DNA from: Nemertoderma westbladi
Lineage: Eukaryota > Xenacoelomorpha > Nemertodermatida > Nemertodermatidae
Length of the DNA stretch: 64,000 nt
Reading direction: 5' to 3'
NCBI GenBank assembly: GCA_032718475.1
Contig: JAUCBJ010003602.1
Coordinates: 1-64,000, forward strand
Position 1 is the stretch's first letter; each line of letters opens with the position of its first letter. The notes beneath the pieces were generated by a model that was not told the DNA's origin, searched no databases, and saw nothing but the letters and a program-made list of their open reading frames with translations. Shown piece by piece: positions 1 to 11,447 of this stretch. A program made the translations under genes and the position numbers.

Positions 1-990
1 TGTCCCATACACTATCCCATCTGTACCAAACGCATACCAACTGTCCCATACACTAGCACATCACTACCAAACGCGTACCAACTGTCCCATACACTATCAT
101 ATCTGTACCAAACGCCTACCAATTGTCCCATACACTAGCACATCTGTACCAAACGCCTACCAACTGTCCCATACACTAGCACATCTGTACCAAACGCCTA
201 CCAACTGTCCCATACACTATCACATCTGTACCAAACGCCTACCAACTGTCCCATACACTACCACATCTGTACCAAACGCCTACCAACTGTCCCATACACT
301 AGCACATCACTACCAAACGCCTACCAACTGTCCCATACACTATCATATCTGTACCAAACGCGTACCAACTGTCCCATACACTATCACATCTGTACCAATA
401 CGCGTACCAACTGTCCCATACACTATCCCATCTGTACCAAACGCCTACCAACTGTCCCATACACTAGCACATCTGTACCAAACGCCTACCAACTGTCCCA
501 TACACTATCACATCTGTACCAAACGCCTACCAACTGTCCCATACACTACCACATCTGTACCAAACGCCTACCAACTGTCCCATACACTAGCACATCACTA
601 CCAAACGCCTACCAACTGTCCCATACACTATCATATCTGTACCAAACGCGTACCAACTGTCCCATACACTATCATATCTGTACAATACGCGTACCAACTG
701 TCCCATACACTAGCACATCTGTACCAAACACCTACCAACTGTCCCATACACTACCACATCTGTACCAAACGCCTACAAACTGTCCCATACACTACCACAT
801 CTGTACCAAACGCCTACAAACTGTCCCATACACTATCACATCTGTACCAAACGCCTACCAACTGTCCCATACACTACCACATCTGTACCAAACGCCTACC
901 AACTGTCCCATACACTACCACATCTGTACCAAACGCCTACCAACTGTCCCATACACTATCACATCTGTACCAAACCGTCATAAAGACCTA
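1..990. repeat. 41-bp minisatellite array
   Basis: About 24 head-to-tail copies of a 41-bp unit that contains TGTCCCATACACTA and CTGTACCAAACGCCTACCAA. Copies differ at a few sites (ACTAGCACAT, ACTATCACAT, ACTACCACAT; CGCCTACC or CGCGTACC). The array runs off the left edge and ends at about 975, just beside the splice donor of the minus-strand exon at 992-1181, so it lies in the downstream intron of that gene. Read on the minus strand each unit contains CAGTTGGTAGGCG, which resembles the exon border CAATTGGGTAGGTC. Confidence 0.95.
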
Positions 991-991
991 C

Positions 992-1181
992 CCAATTGCC
1001 GCAGAGCCGATCCCCTGATACCCGGATTGCAGCATGTATCCGACGCTATCTTCTCGTATGCGTCCTTAGCTAGCCCAAATTTCCCCTGAAGTTGGTGGGT
1101 GTGGGCGATGTGGTAGATAACACCGACCCGTGGGCAACTGATCGCGTCCTGGTTGAACTCGAGAAGCGAGAGTTCCAGATG
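992..1181 (-). CDS. KDM6A/UTX-like TPR exon (partial gene)
   Basis: Internal exon of 190 nt on the minus strand. The acceptor CCATTTCAG lies just above 1181 and the donor G|GTAGGTC just below 992. It enters in phase 0 and leaves in phase 1, and is open throughout. The 63-residue product includes HIAHTHQLQGKFGLAKDAYE and ends ALRQLG. From memory this matches the tetratricopeptide region of the H3K27 demethylases UTX/UTY (KDM6A), which has FHIAHLYE, AKEAYEQLL and VLQQLG at the same spacing, with a splice site after the LG. TPRs in KDM6A mediate protein contacts in nuclear COMPASS-like complexes. No other exon of this gene was seen: the 5' side is occupied by a LINE and the 3' side by satellite running off the window. 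The match is by eye, and another TPR protein is possible. Confidence 0.68.
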
Positions 1182-1812
1182 CTGAAATGGATCAAGTTAT
1201 TTATTGTAGTTGAGCTGTTAAATCGGAAAATTATATTTTAATATGATTTTGTTGATTTTGGACTAACTGTATCAGGCCTCATCAGTTCAGCTGACACTTA
1301 CTCTCCCCTATAATCAACTTATATTGAACAGGCAGTCTTAAGGGCACGTGTTTGTGATAACAATTTAAAAAAATCAAAGAATTCTGGATTCAACATTTTT
1401 AATGAGCTTTATAATAGTTTTTATAATAGTTTAATAGTTTATTTTTCCATTGTTACCTGTAACGTTGCTTTAACAATAACACATTCAATTTACTATATTA
1501 ACACATATACTGAATATTCATAATAGTAATTCATTGAATATAGTAATTATAGGCTAACATGCAAGGCAATAGCCAAAGCTAGTAGTGCCTGGCATGTCAG
1601 TGAAATTATGGAAAGTGGAGTAAGGTGGATGTAGGGGGGGGGGGGGGGGGGGGGGTGGCGCAGCAGCAACTCTACAATCGAATTCAATTTATTAATGAGC
1701 ATTTGTAGTTACGTACTGGAGTTTTTTTTGTGTCGGTTCCTGCATTGCAGCATTCAAGCCAAGGTTAAACATTATATTTATTAATTATTGTTTAAATTTA
1801 ATAAAGGAATAT

Positions 1813-1817
<5 letters not shown>
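1182..1817. other. AT-rich intron sequence with poly(G) tract
   Basis: No gene seen. This is AT-rich sequence upstream of the TPR exon. It holds an uninterrupted run of 22 G at 1634-1655 followed by TGGCGCAGCAGC. Confidence 0.6.
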
Positions 1818-1860
<43 letters not shown>

Positions 1861-1935
1861 ATAAATTCAGTATTCGGATTAGTTTTTGTAATTTTATATT
1901 TTTTTGGTGATGAACTGTTTAGTTAAGTTTTAAGT

Positions 1936-4900
1936 TTATGGGAGAGTGGAGAGTAATTGTTTTTTGTATGAGGCAGAAAAACAGGGTTTTGAATTTTTAA
2001 GTTTAAATTTATGTGGTATTGCATTCCAAATCGTCGGGCCTTGGAAACTCATGGAAGTTTGAGAGGAACATAGACGTACTTTAGGGATAGTATAACCGGA
2101 GTTGCTGGAGAGGCGAGTAGAGTAATTATGAAGGGCGGATATTTTTTGGAATAGAGAGCCTACAGTAGATTCAGCCGGGATAGTATTAGAGTTAATATCG
2201 TACATAAAGTTTCCTACTTGGTGTCTATATAGGAGGTCCAGCGGAAGAATACTAAGTGATTTATAAATAGGTCTAGAAGGGGCTTGATAGTGGGAAAAGG
2301 TTATACAGCGTACGAGTTTGTTAATTTTAATTTGTAGTGGTTTTAGAGTAGATGAGTGGGTTTTACCCCAAAGTAGAATGCCGTAGAGTAGATAGGGGTG
2401 AACTAGGGTTATATAGAGTTGGCGAAGAATGCGTAGTGGGAAAATGTGACGGAGTTTGTAGAATAGACCAGATGTTCTAGATATCTTTTTGATAATGTAA
2501 TATCTATGTGTGTCTTCCAATTTAGGTTCCTATCTACTAGTATCCCTAGAAATTTAGTGTAGTCTGTAGTTTGGATATCAGTACCATTAATAGATAGTTT
2601 ATCAGTATAGGTTTGGTGTGAGTTTGAGAATATTGCATATTCTGTTTTGGTTAGGTTTAATGATAGACGATTATCTATTAGCCAGTCAGAAACTTTCGTT
2701 AGTTCAATATTAGTTAGCCTTAACAGAGTAGATATTATGTTAGAGTTAGAGGAGTAGAGAGTGGTGTCATCCGCAAACAAGGTAGATATGAGAGATGTAG
2801 CGTTAGGCAGGTCATTTATATATAGGAGGAATAAAATCGGAGATAGGATACTTCCTTGAGGGACCCCACATGTTAACGGTAATAGCGACGAGCAGATATT
2901 ATTTATAGAAACAAATTGTGTTCTGGAATTTAAGAAACTAGTAATTAGTTTAAGAGGAATACCACGGATACCGTACGCGTTCAGTTTGTTAAGTAGGATT
3001 GAGTGGTTTAGGGTATCAAATGCTTTGCGTAAATCTATATAGATCGCACAGGCTGATAGTTTTTGGTCGAGATACTTATGTAAGTTTTCAATAACGGAGA
3101 GGAGAGCGTGAGTAGTGGTAGATTTAGGGCGAAATCCATATTGACATTTAGATAAGATCTTATATTTTGATAAGTAGGATATTAATTGATTGTTTATAAT
3201 TGTTTCATAGAGCTTACTTATTACTGGTAGGAGGGAGATTGGGCGGTAGTTATTAGTATCATAAGGGTCACCGGTTTTAAAGGAGGGTAAAACTTTGGCT
3301 ATTTTTAGTATAGTAGGAAAGAAACCTTGGCGGATAGATAGATTTATAAGATATGATAGATGAACTGACAGGGGTTTGGCGGCTAGTATTAATAGTTTTG
3401 TAGGAAAGCTATCATTAGTGGCAGTTTTTGGGTCTAGATGGAGTAATAAGTATTCTACTTCTACAGGGGAAGTTTCAACTAGACAGAATGAGTTGGGGCG
3501 GGAGTTATTTATAAATCGTAGTGGCGAGCGGTTGGATGTAGGTATTTCATTAGCTAGTTTAGGTCCTATAGCACAGAAATGTGAGTTGAAAGTGTCGGCT
3601 ATTTGTTTAGGGTCAGTGATGGTTTCAGTCAAGTCACCTGTCCGGATAAATAATTTATTAGGAATTTTTAAGTTTTTTGATCTGTTTAGTGCAGTATTAA
3701 TAATGACCCAGGTTTTGCGAGTATTTCTAGAATTTAATTCAAACTGTCGAGTGTAGTACTCTTTTTCAGCTGCACGAAGTGTACTTGTTAATCGATTTCT
3801 ATAAGATTTATATGAAATGGAGTTGGTGGTAGATGGGCATTTGAGGAATTTACGATAAAGCTTGTTTTTGTTTATTGTGCAAATTATTAGACTTTGAGTC
3901 ATCCAAGGCTTCGAAATATTTTTTCTGGGAGTTACAAATTTTCTCGGTAGATGTTTACTGCATAAGGATTCAAGTTCTGAATTAAAAGTGTCAATTTTTG
4001 AATCGTCTGGGATTGTTGGTGATGAGAATGACCAGGAGTTAGGTGAGTTGATGTCATTTAGGAAGTTATGTTTATTAAAATTAGTAAAGTCATAGATAGA
4101 GTAAAGGGAAGGGGAGCTAAAATAGTAAGAATATTTCTGTAATACAACGAAGGTAGCGTGGTGGTCTGATGAGCCTATTTTACAATTGAAAGTTCCTGCA
4201 GAGGTAGTAGATGTAGTAATGTTAGTAATTATGTGGTCTATTAGTGTTTCAGAGTGTATTGTTCGGTTGGGAAGTTCACTATGGAAAATGCGAGTAGGAT
4301 GGTTAATTAATTGAATAAATCCGTAAGAATTTAGAAGGTTAATATATGAAGAGGAGATCGTATCGTGTTTTAGAAGGTTTATATTAATGTCACCTGTAAT
4401 AACTACATCGTACTTATGAGAGGCTAGATTAGATAGAGTGAGTTCTAGTGTAGCTAGGAAGTCCGTTGGTAATACTGAGTGTCTACGGTAGATAGTACCT
4501 ATAAGTAGTGGTTTAGCGTTTTGCGGCCTCTTAATTTGTACCCATGAGTTTTCAAGGCCCGGTAATTTAAGGTCATCACGAATTGTAGTGTCTAAGTAAT
4601 TTGCCACAAAAATAGCTGTGCCACCGCGTTTTTCGCCTGTAACTCTGTTATTTAGGAAAGGGTCCTTATAGCCAGTTAATTTGATTAGATCGAGTGAGTC
4701 ATCATTACACAAAAAGGTCTCTGTGAAGGTTAAAATTTCAAATTTCTGCTTTAGGGTCAGTAGGAAGTCTTTGATATCTGAAATATTTTTGGGTAAGCTA
4801 CGGGCATTGAGATGAAACACTTTGAGTGATGGTGGATTTTCTAGAATGCAAAATTTATCGTTAAAAGTTAGTTCAGAGAAAGAGCCTTGGTCAGAGTTTA

Positions 4901-5375
4901 ACGTAGAAATATTATTATCGGGGTCGAGGTTGCTAAAAGTTTGGTATAATATGTCTGGGCCAGGTTCTGCTTGATTGTTTGAGATTTCGGGATTAAAAAT
5001 ATCACTATCACTACTGTCTATGGTGGAAAATGGAAAAGTGTCTATGGTGCATTGGATACAATATAATAATGTAGAAACAAGAGAGTCCTGGATGTCGGTA
5101 AAGTTCAAGTGGGTGCCGCATTGCAGGTGGTAATGTTCGTGACAGAGTGAGCATTTAATAAAATTATCACAGTGAGAGAAAGTAGAGAAGCAAAATGCGC
5201 AGTGGTGAGATGTGGACGATGAAAGCATACTCGGGGGAGGGTGTGGTGGGGGGGGGGGGGGGGGGGGGGGGGTGGAGTTAAATACCAAGGTAGAGCAGAG
5301 AGCTATATAAAAAACAAAATAATATACACCAAATTTTCTACAGTAGTATAAAGACGCAGAAAATAAAGCGTACAC
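1936..5375 (-). pseudogene. LINE A ORF2: zinc finger, endonuclease, reverse transcriptase (one frameshift)
   Basis: The main frame covers 5375 down to 2409 (988 codons); the rest continues in another frame from about 2520 down to 1936. The likely true start is the Met at 5228, because upstream codons run through a poly(C)/polyproline stretch (poly-G on the plus strand near 5250-5272). From the N end: a Cys/His cluster (CAFC, CSLCHEHYHLQC, CIQC) like a PHD finger; an apurinic-type endonuclease at about residues 187-410 (HLNARSL, FTETFL, GDININ, SDHHAT); and a reverse transcriptase at about 690-920 (YRPISLLP, AFDTLNH, GVPQGSILSP, active site FADD). The frameshifted tail has the thumb motif HPYLLYGILLWG. 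The product would nick DNA and copy the element RNA at the target. The single indel near 2500 breaks the frame between RT and thumb. Confidence 0.9.
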
Positions 5376-5575
5376 AAACTTCCTATTTCCTAAGGTTGAT
5401 ATCCTAATACAAAGGGCGATAGGCCATGATAAATAATTTTATTCATAGAGTACTGACAGACTGAGACCAACAGATCGAACTTTCATATCTATCGGTTATC
5501 TCGAAACGCCAGTACTGCAGTAGGCGATGTAGGTTACCAGGAATAGTGGTTATCGTGTTCGTAGAAGAAGGCTAG

Positions 5576-6289
5576 TTATTTGGCGATTAACTTCTTAATG
5601 TCCGTGGCTGATGATATAACTACCGCTGGACTGGTTGCGGTGAGTTTAGCAAGTACAGAGCCGTTAAACGAGAAAGCCGATTGTATCCGTTTGGATTTCT
5701 TGAGTGCTACCAGCTCTCGGAGAAGCCCCAAGCGGAAGGAGGTTAAGTGTTCCGATATATATACGTGCGAATCAGCTACCTTTTTCTTGGATTTAATTAC
5801 TTCGATACGTTTGGTTTGGGTGATAAAGCGTATTATAATCGGTCGCGGCTTTGTTGTGTCTTTGTTTATCCGACCAAGGCGATGCATCACGTCGATGTTA
5901 TCTTCTGATAGGTTAAGCGATTTGAGAAGGGGGTCCACAGCTAATGGGTTGTCTTCCGGTATACCGTGGAAGAGTAAGTTGTAACGTCGGATATACTGTT
6001 CTAGGTTGTCGAAGGCGGGTTTAGTTACCGTGTTGCTTTGGATGGCTCCAACTTGGTCAAGTAAATTATCAACTCGTTTTTCTATGAGCGCTACTTGGTC
6101 TGTAGTTGGGGTAGTCGATTTAGCTCTATTCTGGTCGCTCCGAAGAAGTTTTACCTCCTTACGAAGTGCCTCGACTTGTTCGGACAGAGCCTGTATCGCT
6201 TCCATAATGTGGGAATCAGTGCTCCTAGTACCCGTTGTACCGGTAGTATGGTCTTCCGAGGAATCGCGTTTGTTATGTTTAGGTCCCAT
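5576..6289 (-). CDS. LINE A ORF1 RNA-binding protein
   Basis: An intact 237-codon frame starting MGPKHNKRDSSEDH. A low-complexity Thr/Ser head is followed by a predicted coiled coil (residues about 28-85, heptad-like Leu/Val with many Glu/Lys/Gln). An RRM-like part contains LEQYIRRYNLLFHGIPED, and a basic C-terminal part follows. This matches the layout of L1-type ORF1 proteins found in several LINE clades, which trimerise and coat the element RNA. It lies about 200 bp upstream of the ORF2 open frame. It has no internal stop, unlike its ORF2. Confidence 0.82.
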   Translation of the reverse strand: MGPKHNKRDSSEDHTTGTTGTRSTDSHIMEAIQALSEQVEALRKEVKLLRSDQNRAKSTTPTTDQVALIEKRVDNLLDQVGAIQSNTVTKPAFDNLEQYIRRYNLLFHGIPEDNPLAVDPLLKSLNLSEDNIDVMHRLGRINKDTTKPRPIIIRFITQTKRIEVIKSKKKVADSHVYISEHLTSFRLGLLRELVALKKSKRIQSAFSFNGSVLAKLTATSPAVVISSATDIKKLIAK

Positions 6290-6392
6290 TGATTTAACTT
6301 TTTGTTGTACTGGTAACGAGTTAGTTGTATGAATGGGAATCGTACACAGGAAGTACGGGAGGTGCTAAATACTATGTGAGTCTGCTAGTTGA

Positions 6393-8030
6393 TTAAAAAA
6401 CAGCAAGATTAGGCCTAAAGCTTACTTCTGTACGGTACTTTATTACCTTAATGCATCCTGCATCAGGTATCAGCATGGGTATAACTTTAGTAACTGTCTT
6501 TACTGATTCCCCTGTTGTAGTGATTGTGGTTAAACTCAGGATTTTGAGGTAGTGAATTTCTATCAGAAAAGTCAGATTTTGGATTAACATGTGAGAGGGG
6601 TCGATAAATTTGAGAAGAGGAGGTTGGGTTGTCATTGGAGTAATGACCTCTTTGCTCTCTATGATTGTATCTCCAATGATCCCTGGAAGGGTTATGGTCA
6701 TGATCCCTTTTGTCAAATCGTGAGCCAGAGCCACTGTTTATATACCTTCTCTCCCAGTTCCTTTGTTGATATGTTTCATTGCAAACCCTGAATGGGTACT
6801 CCTGATGTTGGTGATTGTATTTGTTGGACCTGTCTGTGTTAGCATGCTGGGTGCACTGGGAGCCACCTTGAAGTAGGTAGTCATCTTTATATCTGTGAGA
6901 TGGTTTCATAGAAAGAACATTCTCATGTATGATTGATGGTATATACTCCCATACAGACACCTCTCCCCCTGGCTACAGGTTTTCTCTTGCAAGAAGGTTG
7001 GGGTTTACTTTTTCTGTTTTGGGTTTACTGTAATTAGAGCTTCTTTCCTTTACTCCCTCTTACCCATACGTGGACAGGGTATATGACAGTCTGTTTAAAA
7101 CAGAACTGAGATAGTGCCACTGATGTTGTGTTTTCTGGGAGACTGGTTACGATGATAGTTTTAGTGTCATTGTCTTCATAGTGATAATTAGTCTTCATCT
7201 TAATCTTTGCAGAAACGTTTTTGTTTCCGATTGGGTGAATATATCCCTGGTCTTTGGATTCCTGTAGATTTGCCAAGAATTCATCCTGTTTAGTTTAGGT
7301 TGCCATTTTGATATCTTGGTCAAGTTCCAGAAAGGTGTTACTTGTTGAGATTACTGGTTTATGTTTAGTACCATAGGCCATTTTTTGGCTACCAGTAGAT
7401 TGGTAACTTTCTCTTCATGTGTCAGGGCTAAGTAGTACCTCTTCTAATGTCAATGGATTAGCTAGACTTGGTGGGGTGAGTCTGGGACTGACTTCCACCA
7501 CCAGCCCTATGACAGTTGAGTCAATATCGTCCCTTCTTTAATTTTATGTATGTCAACATGTGTTTCACATCTGGTGGGGTCCACCTGAGCTGGGTTATCA
7601 TTGGCTGTATGTTTGCCCGGACCTCCTCCTCAGATTTAACTTGACATTGTTATTGGGTCGTACCACCCAACTTCCATCATCTAACTAGTCTTCAATATTG
7701 GGAATTGTCAACCAAAAATCGGCAGTATTAGTCCCTAGTGCATTTCATATGTCATGGTTTAACAATATCAACCCAGAATCGCCGGTATATGTTGACTAAA
7801 ACTCGATGGTATTTGTCGATCAGAAATCGATGGGTTTAGTCACTATTGAACCGCAACCGTTATAGTTTATCAATGTGGAATCGCCCGGCTTTATCGACCC
7901 CAACTCGGTGGTATTTGTCAACTGGAAATCAACAGGTTTAGTTTCTGTTGCACCGCATCCATTGTGGTTTATTGGCCTGGAGTTTATCGATCCGGAGTCA
8001 GCGTGATTCCTCATCATTGTGAACAGACCA
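6393..8030 (-). other. Unrecognised decayed sequence with short minus-strand frames
   Basis: Several short open stretches on the minus strand (6487-6960, 7034-7276, 7820-8017) with no recognised domain. The first is rich in Asn, His, Arg and Ser (NRDHWRYNHREQ-like composition), as in nucleic-acid-binding gag tails. The last contains two copies of a roughly 33-residue unit sharing INHNGCG / INYNGCG and TKPVDF / TKPIDF. A dead retroelement is the simplest guess but no RT or integrase motif was found. No function is assigned. Confidence 0.3.
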
Positions 8031-8937
8031 GGGCCCTAGTTGTGACCCGCCCACCTCTGTCAGTTAGGGTTGATGGTCTCTTGCTGAGTGTATAGGGATG
8101 TGGTGGTCGTGGTGGGGTATGACACAAGGGCATCATTATATTTGACAATAAAGTAGAGTACAATTGTATGACTAACTGAGCCACAGCCAGGTGCCAGGCA
8201 GTAGTCAGATAGTTCAGTCAGGTAGTCAGAGTATTATTGGTACTAAATAAATCGCTGTGCACAATAATAATTAAACCACTGACTGATTCACAACACTGAC
8301 TGATTAAAAATTAGCACTACATTACCGGTAGCTAATTCAGATCTACATCTGCATGTGCATCTATACAAACCGTATCACCCTTACTTGGTTGGTAGGATAT
8401 TAATTTATCTTCTTAATGCCTATAAAATTCTAGAAAAGTATATATATTGTCTCATTTATTTGTTCATGAAAATTTTACCTAAATTGGATCGAAATAGCGA
8501 TTCTCCAGAAAAATTTAATTAATTTTGTATTTATTGGCTGTACCTGTAACTCAATGCGAAAGTAATAAAATTTACATTGACCTGTCACATATTATTAATT
8601 GCTTTATCTCGGCTCGGTAACAACAAGAAGTGGCACATAATTTAATAAATTGCGTACATATTAAGTAACTGATGCAAAAAAGTTATACATTACCACTGGA
8701 TTATGCACAAAGTGCGGTCTCATACCCACTACCCCTGATAAACCAGAGATACGAAACGAATTCATGGCCATTTCGTATAAAATTAAAATTTAGCTTCTGG
8801 TATTGCCTCTCGTTCATAGTATTTTTTGTAATATCCTGCCACGTAACCTGTTCTATTGCCCATTACCCCAACACACCCGCGGTTAACCCATTTACTATTA
8901 TTATATTAATTTGAGACCGTCGACTATTTATTTTTAG
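8031..8937. other. No clear gene; possible 5' region of the lectin/Ig gene
   Basis: AT-rich sequence. A plus-strand frame at 8672-8914 contains a hydrophobic stretch (FWYCLSFIVFFVISC) that could be a signal peptide. Its only good donor (GCG|GTTAAC near 8880) is phase 0, whereas the following exon needs phase 1, so I did not call it as the first exon. Confidence 0.3.
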
Positions 8938-9057
8938 ATACAACCTGCGATAACATCGATAAACAATGCGACACGAGCGGCAATCCGGATTGTTGCTCTC
9001 AGAATAAGTTGGGATGTAGTGGCGAAATTTCTGCTGACATTGGTAATCAGTGTATCT
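8938..9057 (+). CDS. Exon: six-cysteine module
   Basis: 120 nt, phase 1 to phase 1, between TTTTTAG and T|GTAAGT. It encodes about 40 residues with the spacing C-x6-C-x7-CC-x6-C-x11-C (core CDTSGNPDCCSQNKLGCSGE). The C-C-CC-C-C order is that of small cystine-knot-like folds, and here it is one exon-sized module of a larger protein. No closer family was recognised. Three cysteine bridges and an extracellular location are inferred. Confidence 0.7.
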
Positions 9058-9539
9058 GTAAGTATAGTTGTTATTAGAGAAATCAATTACAAATGGTTCA
9101 TTGTTCGCATTACTTAATGTGGAGCGAGTCAAAACTTCGAGCCATCTGCGAACTGTTATAATTATACTATACCAGTGAGTGTGTCAGAAATCAATATATA
9201 AATCGCCATAATTATAATAATTAATTGTTCGCTAAGATGGCTTGCAGTTTTTGCTGCACGAAGGCCCCACTCGTGTTCCTTCAAAATACTTCTTAGATGT
9301 AAGTTAATATTGTATTATCAACCTATAATTCGCCCAAGAGATTGCGGTGTCAAATTCAGTCCGTCAGCTTTGCCTATTGTAAGTATATTCATAAAAAGTA
9401 AAGTATGAATGTTAATAATTACTTTGATAAAGAGAGTTTCAAATACTTTTGTATGATAATTATTTTGCACTGTGAAAACATTTTAGTTTATTATCAACTA
9501 GAAATATTAATAAATATTAACTGCATTTTTATTGTCTAG

Positions 9540-9722
9540 CGTGCGGTGCAGGAGCAAACGAATATATTGTCCACGAAAACAGATGCTTTGTGATTATTTC
9601 TGATACCGTCAACTTTGATGCCGCACAACAGGCTTGTATAGCAAGGGGAGATACAACTCCTAGTATTATGTGGAGATTGGCGGCAGTTACTAAGACGAAT
9701 TTGAAACATTCGCTTAAGCAAT
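9540..9722 (+). CDS. Exon: C-type lectin-like domain, N-terminal part
   Basis: 183 nt, phase 1 to phase 1, acceptor TTGTCTAG and donor T|GTAAGT. It encodes the start of a long-form C-type lectin-like fold: the early Cys (SCGAG), then HENRCFVI, the helix-1 Cys in AAQQACIARGD, and RLAAV. These correspond to the usual C...CY/F....F..A...C....G..LA.. signature. It joins in frame to the WIGL exon at 10637. Confidence 0.82.
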
Positions 9723-10636
9723 GTAAGTTTAATTTATTAATTATAATTACACCATGACCCGTAAATATTGTGTCATTTCCTGATGATACGGACCCCCCCC
9801 CCCCCCCCCCCCCACAGTGAATATTTTGTTTATGAACGAATACCTACGCAATAGAGATTAGAGATACCGCTGTTGCCCACCCACTCATAAAATAAATAAC
9901 ACTTGAATATAATTTTGTGTAGTTAGAACAACAGGATTTAGAAGTGATAGAATAAATAGGGCAAAATACAAAGTAGCCAGGGCAGAAATTAAAGAACCCA
10001 CATCATCATTATACCATGCAATGATGTAGAATGGGATGTGTGCAGTACTGTATTGTGAAGCGAGCCACGAAGTTGGAGGAGTCTTAGCGAACTGACACTA
10101 TTGTTAGGAGGGGATGCGTCAATTTTTTGCAAATAGTTGTCATCGTTGTCTTTGACGTTGTCGTTATGATTTGATTTGCTGATAACTTTGTAGGATTAAT
10201 AGACGTTGAGCTCTAAATCTGTAGGCATCAATAAAACCAAAAATTGATTATTTTTTGAAACTTTTAGAAACCATCAAATAAATCAATAATAGTCTTCAAC
10301 TAGTAGAGTGCTAGTTATCTAAACATTACATAAATGTCATCCCATTCGAAACTTGGTGTGTATTTAGACAATTAGCTGTGTCTGTCAAGGGAGGCTAATC
10401 AGTCTAAAGTTACCCAGAGGGCGACATGCTATTACATGGCTTTTCTTGACTTTTGTATGACTTTTGTCCTTCTGCAAACTGTACAATCAGAGTGTCAGAA
10501 TTTTCTTTGTATTTATTTTTAATTTTTTTGTTATCATTAATTAATTTATTTAAATTAAACTTAAATTAAACAATTAAATTAACCATCAATTAATTGTTAT
10601 CATCAATTTTTACTTCAAAGTTTATTTGCTTTTCAG

Positions 10637-10713
10637 ATGTTTCGGATGACGGTGCATGGATTGGTCTACAAGAAGTCAAAAGGGGCCATAATTGTAATTG
10701 GGAGTGGAAAGGG
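10637..10713 (+). CDS. Exon: C-type lectin-like domain, WIGL segment
   Basis: 77 nt, phase 1 to phase 0, acceptor TTGCTTTTCAG and donor GGG|GTAAGTT. It encodes DDGAWIGLQEVKRG and NCNWEWKG. WIGL is the hallmark hydrophobic core of the fold. The long-loop sugar motifs EPN/QPD and WND are not present, so classical calcium-dependent sugar binding is unlikely or altered. Confidence 0.85.
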
Positions 10714-11099
10714 GTAAGTTATTTAATAATAATACAACAGGCAATGCGGGTGAATAAAGGTGGTTACATTAATAAAAGTGGTTACATAAAGGCCCGTTCG
10801 CACTCACTGGTGCCTGAGCTGTAAACTACCCGTTGACAGGTAGTTTAGTCCCATAGGTTAGTCTAGTGGTACCGTTCACATTCAACGGTACCGTTGCGGT
10901 GCCGTTGCGGTAACTGATCGTTCACAGTTAATTCAACATGTTAGATAGTAATTTTATTAAGATGTGGCCGTTTGGTGTATGTACTGTACTTTTAAAATAT
11001 GATAGGCTGATTAAATTATAGATACATAGACGGGGTAAGTATTATATATTATATTTCCTAATGACTGAATATAATCGTTCTCCATTGTTATTTGCTCAG

Positions 11100-11241
11100 G
11101 AAAGCGATGACCCAGGTTTTGAAGATGAAGAAGATGATGATAGAGTATGTAACAGAGCAGCTGCCCTTGGAAGGGATGGACGATATAAATTAAAAACGGT
11201 CTCGGTTGAAACGTCATCATTTATTTGTGAAGGTCTACCCC
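11100..11241 (+). CDS. Exon: C-type lectin-like domain, C-terminal part
   Basis: 142 nt, phase 0 to phase 1, acceptor TTTGCTCAG and donor C|GTAAGT. It encodes an acidic loop (FEDEEDDDR), then VCNRAAALG and the closing SSFICEGLP. The two Cys match the last disulfide partners of a C-type lectin-like fold. The run of Glu/Asp could form a calcium site or a charged ligand surface; this is inference. Confidence 0.82.
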
Positions 11242-11326
11242 GTAAGTTTATTACATAACTAATTAATTATTTACGGTCGGGTTTGTCTGCCTTATATTAC
11301 TTATAACAGAATATTATATACAGAGA

Positions 11327-11447
11327 TTATCGCCTGTCCCAGAAGGTGATATACGGTTATAAAACCTGAAGCAAATAAATCATATAACTGCTTCGGCCTG
11401 CGGCCTCAGTAGTTATACATGATTTATTTGCTGGGACAGGCGATAAT
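11327..11447. repeat. Short inverted-repeat element
   Basis: 17-bp perfect terminal inverted repeats ATTATCGCCTGTCCCAG at 11327-11343 and 11431-11447 enclose about 87 bp, itself partly palindromic (CAAATAAATCAT... ATGATTTATTTG, GGCCTGCGGCC). It lies in the intron after the lectin domain. It looks like a tiny MITE; no target duplication was settled. Confidence 0.6.

Larger units (their letters stand above)
1818..6335 (-). mobile_element. LINE A, CR1/L2-like non-LTR retrotransposon
   Basis: Near full-length non-LTR element on the minus strand. Its 3' end is a poly(A) tail seen as a 37-base T run at 1818-1854. In order it has a short ORF1 (5576-6289) and a long ORF2 (1936-5375) with zinc-finger, endonuclease and reverse-transcriptase parts. 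The architecture (coiled-coil ORF1, PHD-like finger in front of the endonuclease) fits the CR1/L2/Rex1 group. ORF2 carries one frameshift, so this copy is probably inactive but young. The 5' boundary and a target-site duplication were not resolved. It sits upstream of the KDM6A-like exon, probably in an intron. Confidence 0.9.

Noticed and set aside
3376-3756. Plus-strand 126-codon frame
   Set aside because: Antisense shadow of the LINE A ORF2.
8672-8914. First exon with signal peptide for the lectin/Ig gene
   Set aside because: The hydrophobic stretch is suggestive, but its donor phase (0) does not match the next exon (1) and the start codon context is unclear.
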